Assembly: GCA_018894105.1 (NCBI GenBank)
Contig: CM032128.1
Location: 31,705,299 to 31,769,298 of the forward strand
Length of the DNA: 64,000 nt
Reading direction: 5' to 3'
DNA from: Jacaranda mimosifolia
Taxonomy: Eukaryota; Streptophyta; Magnoliopsida; Lamiales; Bignoniaceae
Shown here: positions 25,795 through 37,496 of the stretch, one piece after another
How positions within the stretch are numbered: position 1 is the first letter of the stretch
Layout: each line of letters begins with the position of its first letter
Translations under genes and position numbers: made by a program
The notes under the pieces: generated by a model
Database searches by the model: none
What the model was told of the DNA's origin: nothing
The model's input: only the letters and a program-made list of their open reading frames with translations

Positions 25795-28686
25795 ATAATA
25801 TTTTATATTTAGAGTTTCAAGAGGATAGGGGGGTGTAGATAGGGGTGGGGGTTAGGGTTGGATTTTTCAGTTGCGAGAGGTCATTATTAGGAGTTTGAGA
25901 GTGGGGCCTAAGTGCACATTTGGGCAAGGTGTACATGTTGGTGCCTATTTGTGACACAAGAAGGTGATTGAAAGTCATTAATGCTAATACATAACATTAA
26001 TTAATTATAGTATTACTGTTATTGCTAGACAAGCTGTGACCTCCAACACTTAAACAATACATAAATTGAAAAGAAATTAAATAAAACCATTACTTTTTAA
26101 ATCTCCATGTTATGTGGTTTCCCCGGTCAGGTGGTTCTATTCCAGTGTCACTATCTTTTGTTTCATTCTAGTTTGGAATATGCCCACCTTTTTTTAATTT
26201 TTGCTTCTTTCTTATCTCCATTTATTTTTATCACATTTAATTCTATATATGTATACACCTTAGTCAATCCCTTTAAATAAATAAAAAAAAATCAATGATG
26301 TCATAAATAAATATTATATTTAATTTGTCAGACCGTATTCGATCTCATCTACAACAAAATATTTTGCTTTAATTAAAAGTTGTTAATTATTTTATTGTTG
26401 ATATATAGCTCCTAATTAGCCGTTTGAGCATACTATATCGAACAAAAGAATTTAAAATGTGATTTATTTATGATCATAGAGGTAAAATTTAGGGATTTTT
26501 TTTCCTCATGATTTAACCTATATAATATTGTATTGTTTTTTCTTGAAAGTGATGAAGCGCAGAAATGCATAAGTTAAAATCTCGAAATTCTAGGGTAAAG
26601 AGCTTGTCTGGTTACTAATTAATCCTGGAATCATTGAGGGGTATTGGTGTTATAGTGTTTAATTGAAAAAATTGAAGACATACAAATTACAAATTGACAA
26701 AACTACAAAACCCTATAAGCATGCTAAACTTCTCCACTAATGTGTTACCAAACCTCTATTAGAAAAGTTTAGATTTTTGTCCTACAATTTTAATAAATAA
26801 TTTTTCTTTAATATATATATATAGGATATACACCCCCACATATGCATAGAGAGAAGACTTTTGCTTCATATATAATCACTAGTTTACATTTAATTTTGAC
26901 GAAATCAATTTTTTGTAAGTGGCAAGAGTGTTTTTATACATTTATAAATGATCATTCTTTTTCACCTATCAATTGCATTTGATAAGAATAAAACCTTCAG
27001 AATTAGACAATATTTTATGAAATTGAATCTTACATATTTGATTGAGATAAGTGTACGTACCATTTGGGAGAGAAAATTAATATATTTTTCGTCCTATAAC
27101 TCTGTTTACTTTGAGATTTTATTCTATGACTTATCGAATCTCAAATTTAATTCTATATGTTTCATAAATTTGTTAGATTTAGTTTGATTTCATAGAAAAT
27201 TTATAATTTAGCTGTGATTAATGATGTGGTAAGTCAAAATGATGATGTGGGATGCCAGAATTGATGGTGTAATCATAATTTTCGGCATACACGTGATCAT
27301 CAGTCCAAGTCTATTAATGAATTTATAACAAAATTGAACTATAGTATGAAATTATAGTATGAAATTTCAAAATGGGCAAAATTGCAGGAGAAAGATACAA
27401 TTTTATAATTTTACCCCTCATGGAATTGAAACTTCATATTCGACAATAAATCTGAACATTATCAAATATTTTTGCACCAAATGACGATTTTGTTTGGCTC
27501 ACCAAAACATTAATTGTAGATAAGAATATTTAATTACATAAGGTATTACCACATTAATAAATAGTGATGAAAGAAACCAAAGATCAGTCACATTCAAGAG
27601 TCTAAGAAAATTATAGTCAAAGAAAATTTGATTCATCTGGACGCCATGAACTGTAAACATGATAAATACTTATACTATAGAATGAAATAATACCAGTCAA
27701 ATTAAATTTAATCCAATATATCTTTGTGAATTTTTTCCACCACCGCCATTTCTTATTATTTATATTAATGGCCTACTCACAGCCAGTTAAGTCTGATTCA
27801 GGCAGACAATTATATGATAATCAATGCTAATTCTTGTACTACTTCGAATCTTTGCCTAATTCAGCCTAAAATGCCATAAAAATGTATAAAACACTACTTG
27901 AGATGTGGGATTAGTGACTATGTTTCTACAAAAACCAAAATTACAAGACAAGAAAATTCGTACAAATAAGATTTATTGAAACTTATGATGTGGATACAAT
28001 TCCTAATCTAATTCCCTAATTCTTTCATTCAAAAGATGATTTTGAACTTTGATGAGCTCTGCTATGTATGTTTTGAACACCGTAAATTTACTTAAATTTA
28101 ATTTGGAATATTATACCAATTTATTAGTCACTAATCTGACATAAATTAATAACTAACAGTGTTAGTAACTGCATTTATAACTGCAAAGTGTGATTATAAA
28201 ATACTTCGCTATAAATCAGAGTTCTCGAAATGAAATATTGGAAATGCGGAGGAAAAAACATTGGACTTTTATATTCTAAACATGAGTTAATTCTAAACGT
28301 GAGTTAATTATGAAAAAATATTCTAAACGTGAGTCCTTTAATTAATTACAATCTTGGGAAATGCTAATGAATAAGAACACCGGCAGTAATTTTAGAGGAA
28401 CAATATTCTGACAATGGAAGGATGATGACTATGAGCCAAGCCCAGAATCCAATCATAGATCGTCGCAAACAGAATGGGGTTGGGACGTCTATGTTAGCTC
28501 GTTTGTCCTTTAAGGATCCCAAATTGGAATCTTGAACCAGATTGTAAAAATTTAGGACTGAAAAATTAAATTAAAAGATAGCATATTTCAGGAAATTAAA
28601 ATATTGAATTTTGTAGCCCAATAAGGGAACCACATGTAATAAATTAGAGAATAAAGTATGATCCACCTCCCTACCTCTCTGGTGCT
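25676..28686. other. Intergenic region and promoter side of the LBD29-like gene
   Basis: No gene is supported. A TA/TG microsatellite lies at about 25760-25797. A motif TTCTAAACRTGAGT is repeated three times at 28274, 28291 and 28321, about 0.5 kb upstream of the LBD start. I saw no canonical TGTCTC auxin-response element in the last 800 bp before the gene. Confidence 0.45.
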
Positions 28687-28692
28687 TATAAA
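28687..28692 (+). promoter_or_regulatory. Candidate TATA box of the LBD29-like gene
   Basis: TATAAA lies 144 bases before the start codon, followed by a plausible leader that contains a long A run (about 28761-28782). Position and sequence fit a plant core promoter. Confidence 0.45.
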
Positions 28693-28830
28693 CCATAGCC
28701 TGTGTGGTGTAATATCTGCACCAAGCCAAGAACTTATCAGGGAAAAAAAGGAAAAAAGAAGGAAAAAAAAAAAAAAAAAAAACCCAACTAAAGATAGTCA
28801 TAAAAAGATCACCAAGATTTTGATCATAAT

Positions 28831-29855
28831 ATGACAGGCTCTGGTTCCCCTTGTGGTGCCTGCAAATTCTTGAGGAGAAAATGTGTTAGGGGTTGTGTTT
28901 TTGCCCCTTATTTCTGCCATGAACAAGGGGCTTCTCATTTTGCAGCCATACATAAGGTCTTTGGGGCCAGCAATGTGTCCAAACTCCTTGCCCACCTTCC
29001 GGTGAGCGACCGGTGTGAGGCCGCCGTCACCATCTCTTATGAAGCTCAGGCTAGGCTTCAAGATCCCATCTATGGCTGTGTTTCCCATATTTTTGCCCTC
29101 CAACAACAGGTGATTTTGCTAATTTCCCTTCACATAACACTTTCAGAGAAAACGAATTTGGGACAGAAATTTCCAGCAGACAGTACTAGTTTAGTATTTT
29201 TTTTTACCATTTTAGAGGTTAGAATAAGTAGTAATTCTTGATGTTCAGGTGGTGTATCTAGGAGCCCAATTGTAGATTCTACTTCAATTTGAATTGACGT
29301 ACCACTACTTCAATTTGAATTGACAGCTCTCTGTTGCAAATTTCTGTCAGAAAAACATTTGTTTTACTATTTTTGAGCTTATTATAATTTGTAATTCTTG
29401 ATATTCAGGTGGTAAATCTACAAGCCCAATTGGCTTCTCTCAAGGAACAAGCAGCTCAATGCATCATAAACACCAGTTCCAACAATACTACGAATGAAAA
29501 CCCTAATTATGATCAAAGATTCTACAGCGGGAGCCATTCTTTCTCTCAAGATGTTCAAAGCTGGTGGGAGTCTGTTCAGAATCAGGGCACAATACTGCCC
29601 CAATTTGATGGAAACTTTGACAACAACAACGGCAACATTGAAAACATGGTCTATTATGGAAGTGGGACAATGAATCTGATGAACCCTTCTTCTGCTAAGT
29701 ATGAAAATTCCCGTTTCCCAGAAGAGAACACCTCGTTTGGCAGCATGGATTCACTTGAAATGCAACCCAATGAGAGGCAATTATGGCCATTTCAAGAGGA
29801 TGCAGCAGATGATCTCCAGACAGTGGCCCTCAGATACATTAATCAGCATTCTTAA
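28831..29855 (+). CDS. LOB-domain transcription factor, LBD29/LBD17-like
   Basis: Two exons, 28831-29109 and 29409-29855, give 241 residues. The LOB domain covers about residues 5-105: the DNA-binding C block C-x2-C-x6-C-x3-C ([15 protein letters not shown]), the GAS block with [17 protein letters not shown] and the coiled-coil start [12 protein letters not shown]. The HEQGASHF and [19 protein letters not shown] readings place it with class I LBD29/LBD17/LBD16 proteins, which act downstream of ARF7/ARF19 in lateral root initiation. The last position of the leucine-zipper-like L-x6-L-x3-L-x6-L is Ala. The 3' half is a variable, Asn/Ser-rich region. The single intron sits at the conserved place after LQQQ. 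It contains a partial duplicate of its own 3' end and the exon 2 start (about 29160-29275). Nuclear. Confidence 0.94.
29160..29275 (+). repeat. Intronic duplicate of the LBD acceptor and exon 2 start
   Basis: The stretch GTAATTCTTGATGTTCAG followed by GTGGTGTATCTAGGAGCCC matches, 160 bases upstream, the true end of the intron and start of exon 2 at 29391-29430. The decoy acceptor AG is at 29247-29248. Used as a splice site, it would keep frame for eight codons and then reach TAG. The same intron has a second small direct repeat, ACTTCAATTTGAATTGAC, at 29281 and 29307. Confidence 0.85.
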
Positions 29856-31030
29856 TTAAGGAAAGTTTACTATGATTAGGGCTCTCTACTAGATTAATAC
29901 ATAATGATCATGGGTGAAACAAGAGTTACTCTGTCAATTTTGTATTAGTTTTATCTGCAAATTTCCATGAAAAGGATTTCTGCAGCCTCCAGTAAGCTGG
30001 AAACCCTAGAAATGTTCTGCTGTCAGAAAACTGTTTTCCACCTATGATTGTTTACCTTAGACCATGTGTAACCTTGGATATATATATTTAAGTAGAATAA
30101 TAGCATACTTTCATAATACTCTAGGTGGGGTTTTTTTTTTTTTTTTTCTCCTCTTCTTGAGCTAGCTAATTTGCTGTTTTATAATGGTCTTAGCTATGAA
30201 GACCTACATTTTAGACCTAATTAAGACAGCAAATTAACCTAATTGCTTCCACTATACTTTCCCATTTCATTAATTAACCTAAATTAGCTAGCTGTTCTTT
30301 CATTAACATTCTCGTACTTTGATCTCATCACTTTTTTTCATAGGTTGCAAGTTTCATTACTTGAATATGATCAGCTTGAAACTCCTGGGCCAGTTTTACA
30401 TTCTTTTAACTTTTGACAAAAGGGCTATGATTTTGGCTTGAGTAGAACTGAGAAAGTTGAAACTAATGATTATTATTGTTTTCCTTTTTAAGACTTTTTG
30501 GTGCCACCACCCACCCCCCACCCCCACCCCCACCCCCACCCCCTAAATATCTTTCCACTTCTGATTTGAAATGCCAGGACAAAGCTTAATTCATTCTGGG
30601 TTTTTGATCATTAATGGCATCTTTCTAATTCATAGCATTTAATGTCTCAAAAATGTATTTATAATTGTTGCAAGATTGTGTCTGAATGAATATAAATGTA
30701 CTTCAGAAAAGTTATGGCTGAACGAATATCTGTTTGTTAGAAAAATGCTGATTAATGCAGCAGATCATGACATTTAACTGCAAGAAAATCTGATATTATT
30801 TAAATTAGTGTATGAATTCATGTATAAGTTTCCTTTCAGAAGATCGATCTCAATTTCTTGGCAGTTATTAGTTCATAATGATAAGAACTTTTAGTACTTA
30901 ATTGACCTAGATTTTCAGACAATTGCAGCAGACCACATTTAAGTGTAAGAGATCATGTCTGGTGTTATCCAACTAAGTTTCATTAATTATGTATAGTTGA
31001 TCATCACACTATAAGCTAAGATTATGTTTG
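29856..31030. other. 3' flank of the LBD29-like gene
   Basis: No second gene is supported. The region holds the likely 3' untranslated sequence, a T run at about 30130-30147 and the C-rich G-quadruplex candidate listed separately. Confidence 0.5.
30505..30543 (-). repeat. C-rich minisatellite, G-quadruplex candidate on the minus strand
   Basis: Consecutive CCCCCA units give five or more runs of at least four C on the plus strand. On the minus strand this is GGGGGT repeated, with single-base loops, which fits the G-quadruplex rule strongly. It lies about 650 bp after the LBD29-like stop codon. Confidence 0.8.
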
Positions 31031-31314
31031 TTAAGAGCACAATTAAAGCAACAATCAGCACAACATCCAAATTATTCTTAATTTGAAAAATATAAAATAA
31101 ATTATATGTCATATATTTATTATTATATGTATACTTTATATGGGGCATATTTGGGGTGGAGTTACGGGGCAGGTTTGGTAAACCCCATATACCACCCCAA
31201 ATACTTCGGGTTATGAAAATCATGCCTCATACCCCGTTAAACCACCCCAAACCCGCCCATTCAGAAGGGATTGAGTTCGGGTTCAAGTTTTGATTCACCT
31301 TATTGCCATTTCTA
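31031..31314. mobile_element. Partial second copy of the 25-kb hAT element
   Basis: Shares long similar stretches with 25330-25667, including AACATCCAAAT, the ATGGGGCATATTTGGGGTGG block and ATGAAAATCATGCCTCA. The right end TATTGCCATTTCTA is a mutated form of TATCCCTA. The left half is missing and there is an internal deletion, so it is a truncated, older copy. Confidence 0.8.
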
Positions 31315-32109
31315 CTTTTCATCATCAATCTTGGCAACTCAATTAGCAAAAATTCTATTTTTTCCTCCTTTATTTTTTACTTATTTTGTTTTTCCTTAAT
31401 GCATTGCTTCATTTGAGGTTGAAAGTCATGTGGTAATTAAAAATATCATACAGCTCACACAAACAAGAGAATAAAAGAGGAAGTCACTTCTCAACTTCTA
31501 TTCCAAATACTTCAAATGAATTTGATATCATTTGTAGTTTTTTTATTATTTCATTTCATAATGCGTCATTTAATTGGAATTCTAAAACTTTGGAGAACTA
31601 TCACCGCTCATACACTACAAAAAGTATATATAAAATATAAATAATGCAAAAGTTATTGTAAATTGCACATATATATTAAATGATAAAAATATTTTAATTT
31701 ATCATGATAATAATTTTCACCAATTTAGTAATAACAAAAAATGAAGCATTCAAATTGACATAATGAATAACAATTAATGACACAGCATAACGACGACAAA
31801 AATATTTTCTCCTTACGAATTATAATGACAATTTAACATAAAAAATATTATCATTAATAATAATTCTCACATTATCACTTTTTTTTTTATTATTATTATT
31901 ATTGTTCTTTTCATGTTACTTATACTGGCAAATTTGTTTTAATTGGTTTATTATTTATTTAGTTAAAGCAAGAAAGTGGGCTGGATTTTAAAGCAAGCCC
32001 ATTAGCCTGAGCTTTATTACTCCTATTACTATTAACTTATGCCAACTTATTTTTGTATAGACTTTTCGGCTTTTCCTTTTCAATTTAATTAGTAGTTCCA
32101 GTCTTCCAG

Positions 32110-32142
<33 letters not shown>

Positions 32143-34321
32143 ATTATTTTTTTATTTAAAAGGAAGAAGAGTTAACTTTGCGGTATTCAATTAATACAGT
32201 CGTGTGTGGAGTCTTGATGAGTTGAACTGAAAAAGCATCCATTTTTCTTTTTCGCTTTTTTTTGGACAACTTTTGCAGTTTGCTGTCTTCTCAGAATATT
32301 GTCCAAACGCCGAAATGAGGTTTGAAAGTGGTTAAATGCCGCTTGACTTAAAGTGATTTTTTCCCATGACCCTTAAATTTAATATTACCTTCTCTTTTTT
32401 TTTCCCCTTTTCTTTTGTTATACTTTCTGCTTTCTTACATTTACAGAATTCTTAAACTCATTAATAATCGAAACAAAAATAATTTACGATGAAGAGATAG
32501 ATTAAAGGTTTGATCAAAAGAAACAAATTTGAATTAGCCACTAACTAAAATGGCTCCCTTTTGTCATTTTACGCCCTCGACAAAAAAAAAATCTAAAATT
32601 TTCATTTATCCGCGACCCTTTAACTAATTAATCATTTTTTTAATGTATTATTAACATTACTATATATTCGTACAAGAATGGAATTTTTTTTATATAATTT
32701 TTTTTCTTTAATTAAGTTGATGAACTTTCCAAATCAATCGTGTGGCAGAGTGCAGTGTGTAAAGGGAACATTTGGTCTATATATTTGAGTACAGTTGGTT
32801 ATTAAAAATGTATATGTGGAGTACTAAAATTAGGTAAACCTACCTATTAGGTGATGAACCCTAGACAATTGAGCCCACATTAACATTAATATATACTAAT
32901 CTCAAGCGTGTGTGCTTTAATAATAATGATAGCCTTCACCTTTAATTTTACCAATCCCTAGTCACAAAGTCAAGGGCCAAGAAATCAATTTTAATGTGAT
33001 ATATTCTTCACATGAATGTCATATATCTGCGAGCAATTGTAGTATAAAACATAAAATAGAATTTTAAAATTTATACTTTATATATATGTTTTGATATTGA
33101 TTTATTTCAAGTTTCACATACCATACAATATTTCCCTATGTGTTAATGGGATCAATAAGAGGATATATGTTCATCCTAAAATCATGTTGTAATTCACCAA
33201 CTTGAAAAGATTTGAGATACATTCTAAGATTATATTTTTTTCTTCTTGTATTATAATTCGTAACTAATGCTAAAAACCATAATCTTCACAATAAAAGTAA
33301 TACTGTTGAATTTGAAGCGAAATACTCTGGTAGCTATCCCTAACTGCAATTAATTCGTAGTTATTCTTTTTATGTATTTATTTTCTTATGGATTATGCAT
33401 AGCAAATCTGTCGTGCTTGAAACAAAACATGACCATGGATTGATAGTTAATAGTTTTTGTTACTTATTATTTTAAAAAAATTATATTTGTTATAAAAAAA
33501 ATTTATGGCTGTGATTTGTAGGCATAGTAATTTCTCAGCAATTTTTTTCTAGTAGATAACTTATTTTTTTTATAGTGTCATTTTAAGGATATGCCCCTTA
33601 GGATATAAGGTAAACTATAAATTTAATTTAAGCTACTACAAAAGTTGTAATTTATTTTATTAGACCCCTTAGGATATAAGGTATACTATAATTTTTAAGG
33701 TACTACAAACGTTGTAATTTATCTGATAAGGAGTATGATTTTTTTCCCCTCACAAGATCATAAATTTGGATGCACTTGTAGTAATAATTCTGTAAACCAT
33801 CACTTCTATATAATAGGTAGACTTAAATTTCACTAACACTTATAAGATGTCTCATATATTAATTAGTGCTTTAACTCATAAAAAATTAAATAAATAAAAA
33901 TGGGCATGTTTCTTAATTAGTTAGAAATTCTCTTTAATAGAAACGACAGAAGAGGATTCAAACCTCAATAATGCATGTAATTCTTTCTACTATAGAAAAA
34001 TCTAGAATGATGCTACTCTTACTATAAAAATAAGTCATACACACACTTAATAAATGACAACATGAGATAACAAATTTCAACTCAAAATTCCAAAGTTTCC
34101 ATGCCAAAATGCCAAGTGGGGTGCCTCCAATTTTTACTTTTAATCAGTAATTAATGCTACACTCTTATTTCTCAAATAGCTTAAGATCAATCTTCTGAGT
34201 GAATTAATTAATACATAGAAAAAAAAAAATAGTGCCTGTTTCTTCAGGACATCCTAGTACTATTACAACCTTGTACTCTCTGATCCTCTATATAACGGTT
34301 AACTAATAATTAAGAGCATAA
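31315..34321. other. Intergenic between the two LBD genes
   Basis: No gene is supported. CACTACAAAAAG at 31614 followed by AT-rich sequence looks like an isolated CACTA-type end. A CA/TA microsatellite lies at about 32109-32143. A tRNA-B-box-like GAGGATTCAAACCTC near 33955-33969 may be a decayed SINE. Confidence 0.45.
33594..33735. repeat. 71-bp imperfect tandem duplication
   Basis: CCCCTTAGGATATAAGGTA, followed after a variable spacer by TACTACAAA.GTTGTAATTTAT, occurs twice with starts at 33594 and 33665. Confidence 0.8.
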
Positions 34322-35694
34322 TTAGTAGCTAATGGCTGGGTTTTCATTGTTCATCATTGTAAGAGCCAGTGTTTGGAGCTCACTCAAGTCAGTCTGTGGA
34401 GGTCTCTTCTTGCTGTAGGGTTGAAATGAGATCACTTCATCCATGTTTTGTAATATTTCTGTTTGTTGAATGGTAGTATTAGTTCCATCAATGGAGTCAA
34501 GTGAGCTCTGTGGTGAGATGGAATATGGCAAAGTTGAAATCAATGGTGTTGATCCAATTCCTGAAACCATGTTGCTGCTGAGCCATTGATTTGATGAGAA
34601 CTGATCAAGTACCAGGTTTTGTGCCAGCTGAGCTTTCATCTGCATCACTTGAGCTTGCAAATATGCCACCTATACCCAAGAAAACAATAAGTTTAAAACA
34701 CTAATCTCATTTTGCACACTATTTATCATCTCTTTTATGATTCATGGCAAAGTTTTTTCCTAACTTGATTTGCTCGAACTCAACTAATTACATAATAAGT
34801 GTTATTCTTATACTTTGAAAGAAAGTTGATTATAAATTACCAATGAACCTAAAATTGATTATTTTTGGGTTGATGTCTAAATTAACAAGCAATGATGGTT
34901 GAATATAAGTTCGTATACAATATGTTTGTCCTGCCCTGGATCAAATTCTGCTTGATCCAATAATTTATCAATTTATCATGAACTCATATATATATATATA
35001 TATATATATCCTTTGTCCTTAACAAATACCCCATGAGAATAAAAAATACGAATCAATCTTTTTGCTACACCCCTTGTTATATACTCACTATGCCATTAAA
35101 TTTCGATAGACCAAACAAATTAAAAATTTCCACAAAACATTCTTTTTATTTTTTCTTTTATTTATGCACACGTGCATCAGAAAATTCGAACCTCTCATCT
35201 CACACTTTATAATTGACATTAATATCATTGAATTAATAACCATTCGGCACTCAGAACATTTGATCTGACAATTTGAACTCTCTTACTCTAGAAACTATAG
35301 AAGTACTAGGTCTAGATCCCAAACACACTCACACACACAAAAACAAACTGAAAAACTTATATAACTACCAACCTTCAAAAAAAGTACTAGTAAAAACTGA
35401 TGATTAATTCACCTGTTGTTGCAAGGCAAAAATATGAGCGACGCAGCCGTAGACAGGATCACGAATCCTTGCTTGGGCTTCATAAGCAATGGTGACAACG
35501 GCCTCACATCTATCAGCAACAGGCACGTGCAACAAGAGCTTAGACGCATTGCTAGCCCCAAACACCTTGTGGATAGCTGCAAATCTTGCCGGGCCCTGCT
35601 CCGAGCAAAAGTAGGGCGCAAATATACAATCCGCCGCACACTTCCGGCGGAGAAACTTGCATGCGCCGCACGGAGAACCAGCCCCAGTCGCCAT
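34322..35694 (-). CDS. LOB-domain transcription factor, LBD16-like
   Basis: Two exons, 35694-35413 and 34669-34322, give 209 residues. The LOB domain has the C block [15 protein letters not shown], the GAS block [18 protein letters not shown] and the coiled coil [19 protein letters not shown], where the third heptad Leu is Val. The readings [29 protein letters not shown] and QVMQMKAQ point to LBD16, an ARF7/ARF19 target that sets founder-cell asymmetry in lateral root initiation. The C-terminal part is Ser/Gln-rich and non-conserved, as usual. The intron (743 bp) is at the same position as in the neighbour at 28.8 kb, supporting a tandem or segmental origin of the pair; the two genes are convergent. 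Confidence 0.94.
35148..35255 (-). mobile_element. Diverged SINE copy in the LBD16-like intron
   Basis: On the minus strand GAGGTTCGAATTTTC (B-box-like) is followed by TGATGCACGTGTGCATAAAT, matching the tail of the SINE at 16434-16542 (TGATGTGCGTGTGTATAAAT). The A box is degraded. No clear target duplication is seen. Confidence 0.6.
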
Positions 35695-35699
35695 ATCTA

Positions 35700-35886
35700 A
35701 ACAAGTAACAGAAAAAGAAATTTCACAGAGAAAAACAGATTCACGAGTTTCAATCTAAGCACTGGAAATGGAGGTCTAATTATAATAGTGATGAATTGTG
35801 GGACATGGAAGTTCTGTTTTTGTATGGTTCTAAGGAAACAATTTTTTAATGGCTTATGAGAAAGACTATATCAAGAATTTTAAAGG

Positions 35887-35917
<31 letters not shown>

Positions 35918-37496
35918 GGTGACTTTGTCTAAAGATTTTTTTTTATTATTATTATGCATGAGTTTGTTTCAATGGTTGTATAAAGAATAATATCTTCTTT
36001 TATTTTTTTTCCGCCGAACGCCGCACCTGGGAACTGCTGCTGATCTTTTGTTGCTTTCTGAAATTGTTTTTCTACAGACAAGTATTGGTGAAGGTTGTTA
36101 AACATGTCTTGATTAGGATTTAATTAGTGAATAATGAATTGTCTTTGAGCACTTTCATTAAACAAATCAATGATAATGAAGCCTTTGTTCAATGGATTTG
36201 AATACTAACATAAATCTTTATTTGAACAATAATAAATTAGTATCATTAAGCTTTCCAATGTGTAAATGGGTGTCCAGTTCAGAAATCTTGCAGAATTTAT
36301 CAATGGAAACATTGTACAGAAAAAGTGAAGAAAAAGGTGGGTTTATAGGTTAATGGGCCAAGAAATTAGTGTTTCTTGCGTTGTCTCCCAAGTCCAGCTC
36401 AATAAAGACCAAAGTTTATGAGGGATTGTCTTGGGAATACATCTATGTAAGATTTAAGAAAGGAGGCCTTCACATAAAGTTGTTATCTTGATTTCTCGAA
36501 TAAAAAAATTTACATGTTGAAATTTTAGTATACATTGATACAAATGGTCCAATTAGAACAAAAAAGTTTACAAACATAAGTGGTGTTTTCAGATAGTGTT
36601 CAATAAATTATGTATCAATTAATGTTTGCTTGACTTTTCTGAGTTCCTGACATTACAAACTTGTCCACAATACTATGGTTTTTTGTTTCTCTGTGTTGCG
36701 CCCCAAATTGCTTTTCTTTTTGTTCAACTCACTTCTGTAGCATGTGAACTTCAAAAGCATCCTCATTTCGTAGGTTTGACATATAATTTTAACTCTTTGA
36801 ATCATCTATAGATCTTCAAGTTATTAATTTTTCCAAATTGGCATTTAGGGAGCAACTTCATTTTCTACAGACATTTTTACTTGGATGTATCATTCATGTA
36901 TAATAATTGAACAGTTTTATTTATTATTGCTTCATATAAATTGCAATGGACTAATCCCAGGAAACTTTTTTACATTCATTGTTTAAGGTTATGTGGTATC
37001 AATGAGCCAGCTCGCCTACTGTATGCTCGCAGTTATTCTGAGATGGAAGAAAAAGTTGCAAACATGCTCTCCGTCCAGGACCTGCCCTAAACTAGCTGCT
37101 CCTGATAAAGCAGTGAGCAACACAAAGCAAAAGGATACTATATTCTACCATAAAGCATGCACCCAACAAATGTAATTCAATACAACCTGTGCGCATCATC
37201 AACCATATAACTTAGATAGTTTAGCAAAAGACAAATGCAGCCATTACAAGTCCAGTATTCCTATCATCACTTAGAAGTGCCACTGAAAGGTGAGAGTAAG
37301 ATCTCCAACGAACCACAAAACGAGATCTAACCGGTATTAACTTACCAATATCCGAAAGACAAAATGTCGGTGGCATGCTGAAAGGAAAGTATCCAAGAAT
37401 TTCCCAGTACGATGATAAAGCACCCCACCCAGAACAGCACACATTTCATTCTAGACATTACTATACATCTCCAAAAATCTACTTGACATTTTAGTC
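35700..37496. other. Upstream of the LBD16-like gene and 3' flank of PARP1
   Basis: No gene is supported. A T run of about 29 bases lies near 35889-35918. The AuxRE candidate at 36382 is listed separately. The last few hundred bases are probably the PARP1 3' untranslated region. Confidence 0.45.
36382..36387 (+). promoter_or_regulatory. Candidate auxin response element TGTCTC
   Basis: A canonical TGTCTC lies 688 bp before the LBD16-like start codon. LBD16 is a known direct target of ARF7/ARF19, which bind TGTC-type sites. One hexamer is expected often by chance, so support is weak. Confidence 0.3.
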
